Below, piece after piece: positions 16,689 to 25,189 of a stretch of DNA of 64,000 bases. How positions within the stretch are numbered: the stretch's first letter is position 1; every line of letters starts with the position of its first letter. Under the pieces are notes generated by a model. The model was not told where the DNA came from, did not search any database, and was given only the letters and a program-made list of their open reading frames with translations. The position numbers were made by a program, and so were the translations under genes. Origin of the DNA: Larkinella rosea (lineage in GTDB: Bacteria; Bacteroidota; Bacteroidia; Cytophagales; Spirosomataceae); assembly GCF_003858635.1 (NCBI RefSeq), contig NZ_RQJO01000007.1:497941-561940 (forward strand), given 5' to 3'.

Positions 16689-18248
16689 ATGAAATCACGG
16701 ATATACGTCTCTATTTTTCTCCTGTTTTGTTTCCTGCATAATAAACCGGTTTTGGCGCAGGTCATTACCTCGGCCCAAATCGATCAGCTGGTCGAACGGA
16801 CCTTAAAAACTTTCGAGGTGCCGGGCATTGCGGTGGCTGTCGTGAAAGACGGAAAAGTGATTCATTCCAAAGGTTACGGGGTACGCTCGATCAACTCAAC
16901 GCAAAAGGTTGACGCCAATACGCTGTTTGGCATTGCCTCCAACAGCAAGGCGTTTACGACCGCCACGCTCGGCATTCTGATTGACGACGGCAAACTGAAC
17001 TGGGACGATAAAGTCATCGATTATATACCGGAATTCCGGCTGTATCATTCCTACGTGACGGAAGATTTTACCATCCGCGATTTGCTGACCCACCGCAGCG
17101 GTTTGGGACTTGGCGCGGGTGACCTGATGTTCTTTCCGGATTCGAGCGATTTTACGTTGAAGGATGTGATTCACAACCTGCGGTATCTGAAACAGGTGTC
17201 CGGTTTTCGAACCAAATACGATTACGACAATCTGCTGTATATGGTGGCTGGCGAAGTGGTGAAACGGGCTTCAGGCCTGAGCTGGGAGGAGTTTGTCGAA
17301 TCCCGAATCATGAAACCGCTCCAGATGGACCACAGTGCCGCGTCTTTTTCGCGGCTGAAAGATAAATCGAATGTGATCGACGCCCACGCAGTAATTGAGG
17401 GCAAATTGCGAACCGTTCGGCGGGGCCGACTGGACGTTGGCAATTCGGCCGGGGGCATCAACAGCAGCATCAACGACCTCAGTAAATGGGTGACGATGCA
17501 ACTCAACGGCGGCAAATACGGCGACGGTTTATCGAAAACGCTGTTCAGTTCGAAAGTGCAGGATGAAATGTGGACACCCCAGACCATTATTCCCGTTCGA
17601 AATCCCGGCCCGTACAACACGCACTTCAGTTCATACGGTTTGGGTTGGGGACTGAGCGATGTGAAAGGGTACAAGCAAATTACCCACACCGGCGGATTGC
17701 CCGGTATGGTGACACAGGTGACGCTGTTACCGGAATTGAAACTGGGCATTATCGTGCTGACCAACCAGCAAACCGGGGCGGCTTTTACGTCCATCACCAA
17801 CCAGATCAAGGACAGTTATTTTGGGATTACCGGCACCGATCGGGTGAAAGAATATAGCGAACGATTGCGCGAAAATACGGCCAATGCCGACAAGGCAACC
17901 GATGAGGTCTGGAAAGTGGTTGAAGCCCAAAAGGGTGTAGCCAAACCGGATCTCAATTTTTACGCTGGAACCTATCACGACAACTGGCTGGGCGATGTTT
18001 CCATTGCCGTCAAAAACGACCGACTCCAGTTTGTGGCCAAACGTTCTCCGCGTTTGACGGGTGAATTGTTTTTCTACAAAGGCAACACGTTTGTCGTGAA
18101 ATGGAACGACCGCAGCCTGGAAGCCGACGCCTTTGTGATGTTCGGGCTGGATTACGAAGGAAAACCGGTTTCGATGAAAATGAAAGCCATTTCGCCCCTG
18201 ACCGACTTCAGCTACGATTTCCACGATCTGGAATTTGTGAAAAAGTGA
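16689..18248 (+). CDS. Secreted serine hydrolase, class C beta-lactamase fold with DUF3471-like tail
   Basis: This is a 519-residue exported serine hydrolase of the beta-lactamase/D-alanyl-D-alanine-peptidase fold. The signal peptide covers residues 1-24 (ending KPVLAQ). The SxxK motif is Ser84-Asn-Ser-Lys87, the YxN motif is Tyr-Asp-Asn near residue 178, and HTGG near residue 335 stands for the KTG triad. A C-terminal domain of about 100 residues (from YAGTYHDNWLG) looks like DUF3471. I chose the ATG at 16689; an upstream in-frame start lacks a signal peptide. The likely substrates are peptides or esters in the periplasm. True beta-lactamase action is not implied. Confidence 0.92.
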   Translation: MKSRIYVSIFLLFCFLHNKPVLAQVITSAQIDQLVERTLKTFEVPGIAVAVVKDGKVIHSKGYGVRSINSTQKVDANTLFGIASNSKAFTTATLGILIDDGKLNWDDKVIDYIPEFRLYHSYVTEDFTIRDLLTHRSGLGLGAGDLMFFPDSSDFTLKDVIHNLRYLKQVSGFRTKYDYDNLLYMVAGEVVKRASGLSWEEFVESRIMKPLQMDHSAASFSRLKDKSNVIDAHAVIEGKLRTVRRGRLDVGNSAGGINSSINDLSKWVTMQLNGGKYGDGLSKTLFSSKVQDEMWTPQTIIPVRNPGPYNTHFSSYGLGWGLSDVKGYKQITHTGGLPGMVTQVTLLPELKLGIIVLTNQQTGAAFTSITNQIKDSYFGITGTDRVKEYSERLRENTANADKATDEVWKVVEAQKGVAKPDLNFYAGTYHDNWLGDVSIAVKNDRLQFVAKRSPRLTGELFFYKGNTFVVKWNDRSLEADAFVMFGLDYEGKPVSMKMKAISPLTDFSYDFHDLEFVKK

Positions 18249-18313
18249 CGATTGACCATTGACGATGGTCAATAGACGACCGACGATGGTCAATCGTCAG
18301 CCGTCAATCGTCG
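18245..18313. repeat. Intergenic hairpin built of GACGATTGAC words
   Basis: The word GACGATTGAC and close variants occur on both sides in opposite orientation between 18245 and 18313, so the region can fold into imperfect arms. It contains the complement of GGCTGACG at 18295-18302, the core seen in other intergenic hairpins of the window. It lies between the convergent serine hydrolase and DEAD-box genes and overlaps the last bases of the former. It could act as a bidirectional terminator. Confidence 0.65.
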
Positions 18314-18315
18314 TT

Positions 18316-19641
18316 CTACCCCCTCGCCACTTCAACCTTATACTTTTTGCCTTTCATTTTTTCGTCTTTGATTTTTGCCAGCAGGCCGGAGACTTTCGAC
18401 TTTCGGACGGCTGCGAAGGAGAGGAAATCCTTGACTTCGATCAGGCCTAGATCGCCTTTTTCGAGACCGCCTTTCTGGGAGAAAAAACCGACGATGTCGA
18501 TTTTGTTAAGTTTGTTTTTCTTGCCACCACTGACGTAAATCGTCTGAAATTGGGGCGGATTGGGGAGTGGTTTGTTGGCGGGAATCTTAAATTCGACGAG
18601 TGATTCGGGCAAATACCGGGGGCGTTCTTCGTTGCGATGCAGCAGGATGAATGCGGTTCCGGAAGCGTGCATCCGGGCTGTCCGGCCGTTGCGGTGCAGG
18701 AATTCGTGTTCGTGGAGTGGCAGGTGGTAATGAATGACGTACTTCATTTCGGGAATATCCAAACCGCGGGCGGCTAAATCCGTCGTAATCAGGTAACTGA
18801 CGCTGCCGTTCCGAAACTGAATCAGGGCGCGTTCGCGGTCGTCCTGCTCCATGCCCCCGTGGTAAAACGCCGAATAAATGCCCATTTCATTCAGAATGGC
18901 ACTGGTTCGTTCGGCGGCATCTCGGTGGTTACAGAAGATCAAAGCAGCCTCGGAATCCAGCGCACAGATCAAACGGAATAAGGTATCGACTTTGTCCTTT
19001 TCCTCCGACATGACCACTTGGGTGGTGAGTTGGGTATTCCGGTCGTCGTCCGGTATAAAGTCCAGTTTCGTGGGGGAACGAACGCCCGTAAAATCCGGAA
19101 TGGAAATACCGGAAGTGGCCGAAACCAGCACCCGTTTGTTCAGGTTCCGCAAATCGCCGATGATAAACGCCATCTGCTCCTGAAAACCCAGTTCCAGGGA
19201 TTTATCGAATTCGTCGAGCACCAGCGTGTGAATGCCCGATGGGTCAAAGGTGTTGCGATCGAGGTGGTCGGCGATGCGCCCCGGTGTACCAATCAAAACC
19301 GCCGGAGGATTGCTCAGATTCTGAATTTCAGTTGCCATCAAATGGCCGCCGTAGCAAACGTTGACTTTGAAACCCGTCCCCATTTTTTTCCAGACCTGCT
19401 CAATCTGCAACGCCAGTTCGCGCGAGGGCGCCAGAATGAGACACTGGACTGATTTTTGTTCCGGTTTCAGCAATTGCAGGATTGGTAACAAAAAACCGAT
19501 TGTTTTCCCGGAACCGGTAGGAGCGAGCAGCAGAACGGCTTTTTCGCGTAAAATAGCTTCCCGCGCTTCGTTTTGCATCGGATTAAAAGCCGAAATTCCC
19601 AGGTTTGCCAGAATCGGCGAAAGGTCTTGATTGATTTCCAT
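18316..19641 (-). CDS. DEAD-box-type RNA helicase with DbpA-like RNA-binding tail
   Basis: This is a 441-residue ATP-dependent RNA helicase, probably for ribosome or RNA remodelling in the cytoplasm. The Q-motif region precedes the Walker A motif APTGSGKT near residue 42. Motif II reads DEFD rather than DEAD, motif III is SAT, and motif VI reads HRNGRTARM instead of HRIGRTGR. The C-terminal 75 residues (IYVSGGKKNKLNKIDIVGFF onward) match the DbpA RNA-binding domain, which in E. coli binds 23S rRNA. I chose ATG at 19641 (MEINQDL). DEFD-type members are common in this phylum, so the change is probably functional. Confidence 0.92.
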   Translation of the reverse strand: MEINQDLSPILANLGISAFNPMQNEAREAILREKAVLLLAPTGSGKTIGFLLPILQLLKPEQKSVQCLILAPSRELALQIEQVWKKMGTGFKVNVCYGGHLMATEIQNLSNPPAVLIGTPGRIADHLDRNTFDPSGIHTLVLDEFDKSLELGFQEQMAFIIGDLRNLNKRVLVSATSGISIPDFTGVRSPTKLDFIPDDDRNTQLTTQVVMSEEKDKVDTLFRLICALDSEAALIFCNHRDAAERTSAILNEMGIYSAFYHGGMEQDDRERALIQFRNGSVSYLITTDLAARGLDIPEMKYVIHYHLPLHEHEFLHRNGRTARMHASGTAFILLHRNEERPRYLPESLVEFKIPANKPLPNPPQFQTIYVSGGKKNKLNKIDIVGFFSQKGGLEKGDLGLIEVKDFLSFAAVRKSKVSGLLAKIKDEKMKGKKYKVEVARG

Positions 19642-19833
19642 CCCGCAAAAGTAACGTAAATTACCGGCCACATCAGTACTTCCCGGGGAACCATTGCATT
19701 CGTGCGTGTTTTGGCTGGGAAAAGTATTTTACCGAAAAGAGAACTACCCGGTTTTAATTCGGGTATTCTTGTCCATTTTTGTCTTTTACTACACGAACTC
19801 ACCTCAAAAACCGCCAGACCGGAGCACTAGTCT

Positions 19834-20229
19834 ATGAAAGAACAATCACGTCGGGAATTTGTAAAAAAGGGTGTTGGTGTCGGAATAGGACTCGGTTTAT
19901 CGGTCAACGCTCCGAAAGAACTATTTGTCCACCACGTTTATTTCTACCTAAAAAATCCGGACAGCATGGCCGATCACGCGAAACTGCTGGAAGGGCTGAA
20001 CAAGCTGGCGAAAGTGCCGACAATCAAGCTCGTACACATTGGAACTCCCGCGCCCACCAACCGCTCCGTCATCGAGCGATCGTACTCGTTTTCCTGGCTG
20101 TGTTTTTTCAATAACCTGATCGAAGAGGAGATTTACCAGACGCACCCGATCCACCTGAAATTCATTGAAGAATATTCGGCCTTGTGGGAGAAGGTGATTG
20201 TGTATGATTCGGTCGGACCGAAGCGGTAA
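19834..20229 (+). CDS. Dabb-family (stress-responsive alpha-beta barrel) protein with Tat-like signal
   Basis: This 131-residue protein starts with SRREFVKKG followed by a hydrophobic stretch, a Tat-type signal with the twin Arg in place. The remainder (FVHHVYFYLKNPDSM onward) matches the Dabb fold, a ferredoxin-like alpha-beta barrel found in small stress proteins and in some polyketide cyclases. Dabb proteins usually dimerise, and the function here is not known. The start at 19834 is well placed. A terminator-like hairpin follows directly. Export is inferred from the signal only. Confidence 0.82.
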   Translation: MKEQSRREFVKKGVGVGIGLGLSVNAPKELFVHHVYFYLKNPDSMADHAKLLEGLNKLAKVPTIKLVHIGTPAPTNRSVIERSYSFSWLCFFNNLIEEEIYQTHPIHLKFIEEYSALWEKVIVYDSVGPKR

Positions 20230-20230
20230 A

Positions 20231-20278
20231 ACCCCGTCAGGGGCTTCGACCGTAACGACGGCCCGGCGCTGACGGGGT
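20231..20278 (+). terminator. Hairpin with CTGACGGGG core downstream of the Dabb gene
   Basis: ACCCCGTCAG at 20231-20240 pairs perfectly with CTGACGGGGT at 20269-20278 around a 28-base loop. It begins two bases after the Dabb stop and lies 27 bases before the acetolactate decarboxylase start. The arm contains GCTGACGG, close to the GGCTGACG core of the larger intergenic hairpins. There is no long T-tract, so it may stabilise or attenuate the transcript rather than end it. Confidence 0.6.
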
Positions 20279-20305
20279 GTATCCTTCCTAAACCTGCATA
20301 TAACT

Positions 20306-21112
20306 ATGAAAATTCAATTCGTATCAAAAGCGTTGAAACCACTCTCTATTTCTTTGGCGATCGTTCTCCAGAGCTGCTCCCCCAAACAACCTGCCGAAAC
20401 CGATAAACCACCGGTTTCGGATTTTATGTATCAATATTCGATCATTGATGCCTTGTTGGGGGGCGTTTTCGATGGAAACCTGACGCTTGGGGCGTTGAAG
20501 ACCAAAGGTGATTTTGGAATCGGAACGTTCAACCGGGTCGATGGCGAACTGATTGTCGATCAGGGCAAAGTCTATAAAATCAGCTACGACGGCAGCATCC
20601 GGGAGGTGCCGGACACGGACAGCACGTCGATTGCGTTTGTGAAATTTTTCAAAGCCGACACCACTTTTACCGTCAAAGGCACCACGCTCGACCAACTGGA
20701 AAAGCAACTGCTGGCGGTTTTGCCCGCCAACGAAATGTACGCCATTCGGATGAAAGGCCATTTTGAAAAGCTGACGTCCCGCGCACCCGGCCCTGCCCGA
20801 AAACCGTATCCGAGCCTGAAAGATCACCTGGCCAAGCAGCAATATCTGTTCAACCTGAGCAATACGGATGGGGTGGTCGCCGGTTTTTTGTTGCCAGGTT
20901 ATATCGCCAAGGTTAATGTACCCGGTTTTCACTTTCACTACCTGGCGAACGACCACAAATCCGGTGGACATATCTTCGATTTTACGGCAGCTGAACTCAC
21001 GGTGGAGATCGATAAAATTCAGGGCTACACCGTTGAGCTAAATACCCACGCTGATTTCGACAAAGTTGGTCTGGATAAAGACCGGCAGGAAGAACTGAAG
21101 AAGATAGAATAG
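20306..21112 (+). CDS. Acetolactate decarboxylase, lipoprotein form (copy 1)
   Basis: This 268-residue protein matches alpha-acetolactate decarboxylase, a zinc enzyme that turns acetolactate into acetoin. The zinc-binding His residues are visible as GFHFHYL and, eleven residues on, GGH near residues 213-230. The RAPxPxRKPYPSL block is also typical. The N-terminus is a lipoprotein signal with Cys in VLQSC (residue 24), so the protein should be anchored in the periplasm or outer membrane. Most described enzymes are cytoplasmic, although some are secreted. A second copy lies at 35582-36385. No acetolactate synthase gene is in the window. Confidence 0.9.
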   Translation: MKIQFVSKALKPLSISLAIVLQSCSPKQPAETDKPPVSDFMYQYSIIDALLGGVFDGNLTLGALKTKGDFGIGTFNRVDGELIVDQGKVYKISYDGSIREVPDTDSTSIAFVKFFKADTTFTVKGTTLDQLEKQLLAVLPANEMYAIRMKGHFEKLTSRAPGPARKPYPSLKDHLAKQQYLFNLSNTDGVVAGFLLPGYIAKVNVPGFHFHYLANDHKSGGHIFDFTAAELTVEIDKIQGYTVELNTHADFDKVGLDKDRQEELKKIE

Positions 21113-21159
21113 CCGGTTTGTGTCAAATGCTTTACAATATGGGTATGGATTCTATATTT

Positions 21160-21178
21160 AGCCATAAAATATATGGCT
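21160..21178. other. Small hairpin in the leader of the M14 peptidase gene
   Basis: AGCCAT at 21160-21165 pairs with ATGGCT at 21173-21178 around a 7-base A/T loop. The whole gap 21113-21271 is A/T-rich and contains no gene. The hairpin may be the weak end signal of the decarboxylase gene or part of the leader of the metallopeptidase gene; the sequence does not decide between them. Confidence 0.35.
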
Positions 21179-21271
21179 TTGATTATAGATGGTGAAATAA
21201 TATTTTGTAACTGATTCGGAGTAATTAGAAAAATAGCTTATTTCGTCGTATCAACGAACGAACCACTATCT

Positions 21272-24076
21272 ATGAGAAAAATTTTTTTACCAGGAATACT
21301 CTTCTTTTTGTTGACCAGCCTGACGACGGGCTGGGCACAGTCGATTCCTTCACCAAAAGAGCATTTTGGTTTTAACATCGGCGATGATTACCAACTCGCA
21401 ACCTACACCCAAACCGAAGCGTATTTCAAAAAACTGGCCGCTTCGGATCGCACCAAACTGGTTGATATTGGAATGACCGAGGAGGGGCGTCATCAGTACA
21501 TGATCATTGTGTCGTCGCCGGAAAACCTGAAAAAACTCGACCGGTACAAGGAGATTTCGACCAAAATGGCCCGCGCCGAAGGCATCACGGACGAACAGGC
21601 CCGTGCAATGGCCGCTGAAGGAAAAGCCGTGGTTTGGATCGATGGCGGTTTGCACGCAACGGAAACCGTTGGCACGATGCAGCTGATTGAAACCGCCTGG
21701 CAACTGGTCAGTCGAAAAGACCCCGAAACGCTGCGGATTCTGGATAATGTCATCATTTTGCTCACACACGCCAACCCCGATGGGCAGGAAATCGTGAGTA
21801 GCTGGTACATGCGCGAGCCGAAACCGGAGAAGCGGTTGCTGGAAAATGTTCCGCGTTTGTACCAGAAATACGCGGGTCACGACAACAACCGCGACTTTTT
21901 CATCATGAACATGAAAGAGTCGCAAAATATTGGCCGTCAGTTGTTTATCGAATGGTTGCCGCAAATCATGTACAACCACCACCAGCGCGGCCCGGCGGGT
22001 TCGGTGCTGGCAGGACCGCCGTATCGCGATCCGTTCAACTACGTATTTGAACCCCTGATGATCACCGGCATCGATGCACTTGGCGCTGCGATGATCAACC
22101 GCTTAAATTCGGAAAACAAACCCGGGTTTACGCGCCTGGGTGGTTCCGTTTTCTCGACCTGGTACAACGGCGGTTTGCGGACCACGACGCACTTTCATAA
22201 CATGATCGGTCTGCTGACGGAAATCATTGGCAACCCAACACCGGAGGATGTGCCGCTGGTGCCAAACCGACTGATTCCCAATGGCAACACGCCCTTTCCT
22301 GTGACACCCCAGAAATGGTATTTCAAGCAATCGATCGATTATTCCATTTCGCTCAATTACGCGACGCTCGATTACGCAGCCCGGCACGGCGATCAGTTGC
22401 TGTACAACATTTACAAGATGGGCAAAAACGCCATCGAACACGGCAGCGCTGATTACTGGACGCTATCGCCGAAACGAATCGATGCCATTAATCAGAATTA
22501 CCAGGCTGATCTGAAAAAAACACCGCCGGCGAGCGGAACGGCAACGACGCCCGACCAATACGGTTTGTTACCACGGGGTGGAGGAATTCCGGTGAAATAT
22601 TACGATGCGGTTTTGAAAGATCCGGCCCTGCGCGATCCGCGTGGTTTCATCATTCCGTCGGATCAACCCGATTTTGCGACAGCCGTCAAGTTCATCAATG
22701 CCCTGATCAAAACCGGGATTCAGGTGCAGGAAGCCACGGCGGAGTTTACGGTAGCGGGCAAGAAATACCCATCGGGTTCGTACATTGTGAAAACCGATCA
22801 GTCGTTCCGTCCGCACGTGCTGGATATGTTCGAACCCCAGGATCACCCGAACGATTTTCAGTATCCCGGCGGGCCGCCGGTTCGGCCCTACGATGCGGCT
22901 GGCTGGACGCTGGCATTTCAGATGGGCGTCAAAGTGGATCGGGTGCTGGACGGTTTCGATGGACCATTTAAAAAGTTGCCGTATGGTGAATTGCAATCAC
23001 CGAAAGGAAAAATGGATGCAGGAACTGTGGCGGGCTATACGCTGAGCGCACAGGCCAACAACTCCTTCATTGCCGTCAACGATCTGCTGAAATCGGGCGT
23101 CGACGTATATCGGTTACCGACCGGCGCGAACGGTAAAGCCGCAGCGGGTGCGTTTTATGTTCCGGCATCCACCAAAGCCAAGTCGTTGCTGGATAAGTCG
23201 GCGAAAGAATTGGGGCTGGACATTGCCGGGGTTAGCAAAAAACCGACTGGAGCGCTGGTGAAAGTAGCTCCGATGCGGATTGCTCTGTGGGATGCGTACG
23301 GCGGATCGATGCCGTCGGGCTGGGTGCGTTGGCTGATGGAACAATACCGTTTTCCGATGCAGGTGATTTATTCGCAGGACATCGACGCGGGGGATTTGCG
23401 GAAGAAATTTGACGTCATCGTATTCGTGACCCGGGCCATTCCGGCCGTTGGCGTTTCAGGAACCGGGGGCGGTGGGGGCGAAGGCGGTTTTTCAAGCCGG
23501 GAACCCAAAACGGAGGAGATTCCCGCCGAATACCGTCCGTGGCTCGGCAAAATTACCGCCGACAAATCGATTCCGCAGCTGAAAAAATTCCTGGAAGCGG
23601 GCGGCAATGTCGTCACGATTGGCAGCAGCACGAACCTGGCGTATCATCTGGGATTACCGGTGAAAAATGCGCTGGTCGAAATGACCAACGCAGGCACCGA
23701 GCGTCCGCTGTCGAACGAGAAATACTACATTCCGGGCAGTATTCTCCGCATCGATCTGGACTCAACCCAGCAGGCCACCTGGGGATTAGCGAACCAGACG
23801 GACGTTTATTTTGACGCCAGCCCGGTTTTCAAAATCGCACCGGACGCCGTGGCCAAAGGTCTGGTAAAACCGCTGGCGTGGTTCTCGACCGGCAAACCGC
23901 TGCGCAGTGGCTGGGCCTGGGGGCAGGCATATTTGCAGGACGGCGTCGCGGCTTTCATGGCTCCGGTCGGGTCCGGCAAGCTCTACGCGTTTGGCCCGGA
24001 AATCACCTTCCGGGCGCAGGCACAGGGAACGTTTAAGCTGTTATTCAATCAGTTGTATTCCACTTCGATGCCGTAA
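21272..24076 (+). CDS. Secreted M14 zinc carboxypeptidase-family protein
   Basis: This is a 934-residue exported metallopeptidase. The signal peptide covers residues 1-22 (ending GWAQ). The M14 domain occupies about residues 40-360: His128 and Glu131 in GLHATE are the first two zinc ligands, NNRDFF follows, and YNHHQRG near residue 234 supplies a further His. A Glu in LLTEIIGNP near residue 318 is the candidate general base. The C-terminal 500 residues include a Gly-rich linker (GTGGGGGEGG) and a region resembling a class I glutamine amidotransferase-like domain. It probably trims peptides in the periplasm or outside the cell. It stands alone and ends at a strong terminator. Confidence 0.9.
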   Translation: MRKIFLPGILFFLLTSLTTGWAQSIPSPKEHFGFNIGDDYQLATYTQTEAYFKKLAASDRTKLVDIGMTEEGRHQYMIIVSSPENLKKLDRYKEISTKMARAEGITDEQARAMAAEGKAVVWIDGGLHATETVGTMQLIETAWQLVSRKDPETLRILDNVIILLTHANPDGQEIVSSWYMREPKPEKRLLENVPRLYQKYAGHDNNRDFFIMNMKESQNIGRQLFIEWLPQIMYNHHQRGPAGSVLAGPPYRDPFNYVFEPLMITGIDALGAAMINRLNSENKPGFTRLGGSVFSTWYNGGLRTTTHFHNMIGLLTEIIGNPTPEDVPLVPNRLIPNGNTPFPVTPQKWYFKQSIDYSISLNYATLDYAARHGDQLLYNIYKMGKNAIEHGSADYWTLSPKRIDAINQNYQADLKKTPPASGTATTPDQYGLLPRGGGIPVKYYDAVLKDPALRDPRGFIIPSDQPDFATAVKFINALIKTGIQVQEATAEFTVAGKKYPSGSYIVKTDQSFRPHVLDMFEPQDHPNDFQYPGGPPVRPYDAAGWTLAFQMGVKVDRVLDGFDGPFKKLPYGELQSPKGKMDAGTVAGYTLSAQANNSFIAVNDLLKSGVDVYRLPTGANGKAAAGAFYVPASTKAKSLLDKSAKELGLDIAGVSKKPTGALVKVAPMRIALWDAYGGSMPSGWVRWLMEQYRFPMQVIYSQDIDAGDLRKKFDVIVFVTRAIPAVGVSGTGGGGGEGGFSSREPKTEEIPAEYRPWLGKITADKSIPQLKKFLEAGGNVVTIGSSTNLAYHLGLPVKNALVEMTNAGTERPLSNEKYYIPGSILRIDLDSTQQATWGLANQTDVYFDASPVFKIAPDAVAKGLVKPLAWFSTGKPLRSGWAWGQAYLQDGVAAFMAPVGSGKLYAFGPEITFRAQAQGTFKLLFNQLYSTSMP

Positions 24077-24098
24077 GCATAGCGGTTTTAGAAAATAG

Positions 24099-24141
24099 AC
24101 GGGCCGGGAATGAACGCAGAAGCGGATTATTCCCGGCCCGT
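24099..24141 (+). terminator. Rho-independent terminator after the M14 gene
   Basis: ACGGGCCGGGAAT at 24099-24111 pairs perfectly with 24129-24141 around a 17-base loop and is followed by TTTCGTT. It lies 23 bases after the peptidase stop. The convergent DoxX gene ends at 24206. Confidence 0.85.
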
Positions 24142-24205
24142 TTTCGTTAAAACTTGCCCCACTTTTCGATGAGTGCATGCTGTCCAGCGCTATTCCAAAA
24201 ACCGC

Positions 24206-24616
24206 TTATTGTGCCCGAATCGGTACTTTCTTCGATCTTCCCCAGGCAATAAAGGCGGCAAGTAAGGCAAACACGATGTTTGGCGCAATCCCGGCCGCTT
24301 CTCCCCGGGAAATATGGAAAATACTGGCAGCGATCATTTGAACAATGATGGCAACGGCGGCAATGGGCGTCAGGCCGGGCTTGATTCGGAGCAGGGAAGG
24401 CAGAAGAATGCCGACTGCTCCCAGAAAATCGAATACGCCGGTGAGCTTCATGAGTTCAGGAGGAATCTGCGCCGTCCACGGCCACATATGAGAAAGCTCG
24501 GTGATCGGTAAAAAGAGTTTCAGGTAAGCTCCCCAGCCAAAACTGGCGGCTATGAGAACCTGGGCAATCCATAAGGCAACCTGGAGAACGATCGATGGTT
24601 TTGGGTGTTGGGTCAT
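24206..24616 (-). CDS. DoxX-family membrane protein
   Basis: This 136-residue protein has four hydrophobic segments (about residues 10-30, 55-75, 80-100 and 110-128) and the DoxX-type sequence FDFLGAVGILLPSLLRI. DoxX proteins sit in the inner membrane and are linked to redox or quinone chemistry; their exact role is usually unknown. I chose ATG at 24616 over a TTG eight codons upstream. The HxlR regulator gene starts divergently 130 bases away, and HxlR regulators, which sense electrophiles or oxidants, often control a neighbouring DoxX gene. Promoter boxes for this gene are described at 24643-24693. Confidence 0.87.
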   Translation of the reverse strand: MTQHPKPSIVLQVALWIAQVLIAASFGWGAYLKLFLPITELSHMWPWTAQIPPELMKLTGVFDFLGAVGILLPSLLRIKPGLTPIAAVAIIVQMIAASIFHISRGEAAGIAPNIVFALLAAFIAWGRSKKVPIRAQ

Positions 24617-24642
24617 GAGGTGATCCGGTTTTAAGAACAAAT

Positions 24643-24693
24643 CAAAAGTATTTATATTCGCTGTCCGTTAGAAAGCACTTTCCGGTTGGAAAG
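24643..24693 (-). promoter_or_regulatory. Promoter of doxX with overlapping inverted repeat, possible HxlR operator
   Basis: On the minus strand TACTTTTG (plus 24643-24650) is a perfect TAnnTTTG -7 box. Twenty bases further upstream lies TTTC (plus 24671-24674), a near match to the -33 box. CTTTCC at 24678-24683 and GGAAAG at 24688-24693 form a perfect inverted repeat with a 4-base spacer, and a third GAAAG lies at 24671-24675 over the -33 box. HxlR dimers bind such palindromes, so repression of doxX and self-control of the regulator are plausible. Confidence 0.5.
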
Positions 24694-24745
24694 CAAATGC
24701 CGATGGGTAAGTATCGTCCGAATCACCAAAACAAACTGGAAAACT

Positions 24746-25084
24746 ATGCTGACAGGGGAAGGATGTCCTAAAACGATGCTTTCGATCAAGGATGCGTTGG
24801 AAGCACTGGAAGGAAGCTGGAAGTTGCTGATTTTGTTTGCGTTATCGTCCGGTCCCAAGCGGTTTAAACAGATTTCGAAGGAAGTCAGTGGGATTTCGGA
24901 TAAGGTATTATCGAAAGAACTGAAAAATCTGGAGCAGAATAAGCTGATCACCCGGGAAGTTTACGACACGTATCCGCCGACGGTCGAATACGCCATCACG
25001 GCGCACGGCAAATCGCTCGAGAAAGTGATGGAGGAACTTCACTTCTGGGGACTGACGCATCGGAAGGAGATTATCGGCAAGTGA
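24746..25084 (+). CDS. HxlR-family transcriptional regulator
   Basis: This is a 112-residue winged-helix regulator of the HxlR type. A conserved Cys in GEGCPKTML lies near residue 7, where family members such as HypR sense thiol stress. The helix-turn-helix follows at about residues 23-70 (LEGSWKLLILFALSSGPKRF, then ISDKVLSKELKNLE) and the wing at about residues 75-95 (YPPTVEYAIT). I chose ATG at 24746; the longer reading uses TTG. It is divergent from doxX, and the shared region contains an inverted repeat over the doxX promoter. Confidence 0.93.
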   Translation: MLTGEGCPKTMLSIKDALEALEGSWKLLILFALSSGPKRFKQISKEVSGISDKVLSKELKNLEQNKLITREVYDTYPPTVEYAITAHGKSLEKVMEELHFWGLTHRKEIIGK

Positions 25085-25104
25085 TTGAAGAAGCGTTTTA
25101 GTTG

Positions 25105-25174
25105 TATCGCGGAGTTGAGCAGAGGACAGCGGAGGTTTTTATTTCTCTGTTTACCTCCGCTCAACTCCGCGATA
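25105..25174. repeat. Intergenic hairpin built of CGCGGAGTTGAGC words
   Basis: Perfect 16-base outer arms lie at 25105-25120 and 25159-25174. Inside, GCGGAGGT and ACCTCCGC can pair as well, and the left side carries an extra AGAGGACAGCGG segment that the right side lacks. It is placed between the convergent HxlR and MtfA-type genes and can serve as a bidirectional terminator. The same words recur in hairpins at 40882, 41848 and 56855. Confidence 0.8.
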
Positions 25175-25189
25175 TAGCTTTATCTCAAC

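Noticed and set aside
16689-18248. Annotating the serine hydrolase as a resistance beta-lactamase
   Set aside because: The KTG motif is HTG, and a DUF3471-like tail is present, both typical of general peptidase or esterase relatives.
18295-18302. GGCTGACG as a binding site for one regulator
   Set aside because: Its repeated position at the loop end of different hairpins fits an RNA or repeat feature better than a DNA-binding site before promoters.
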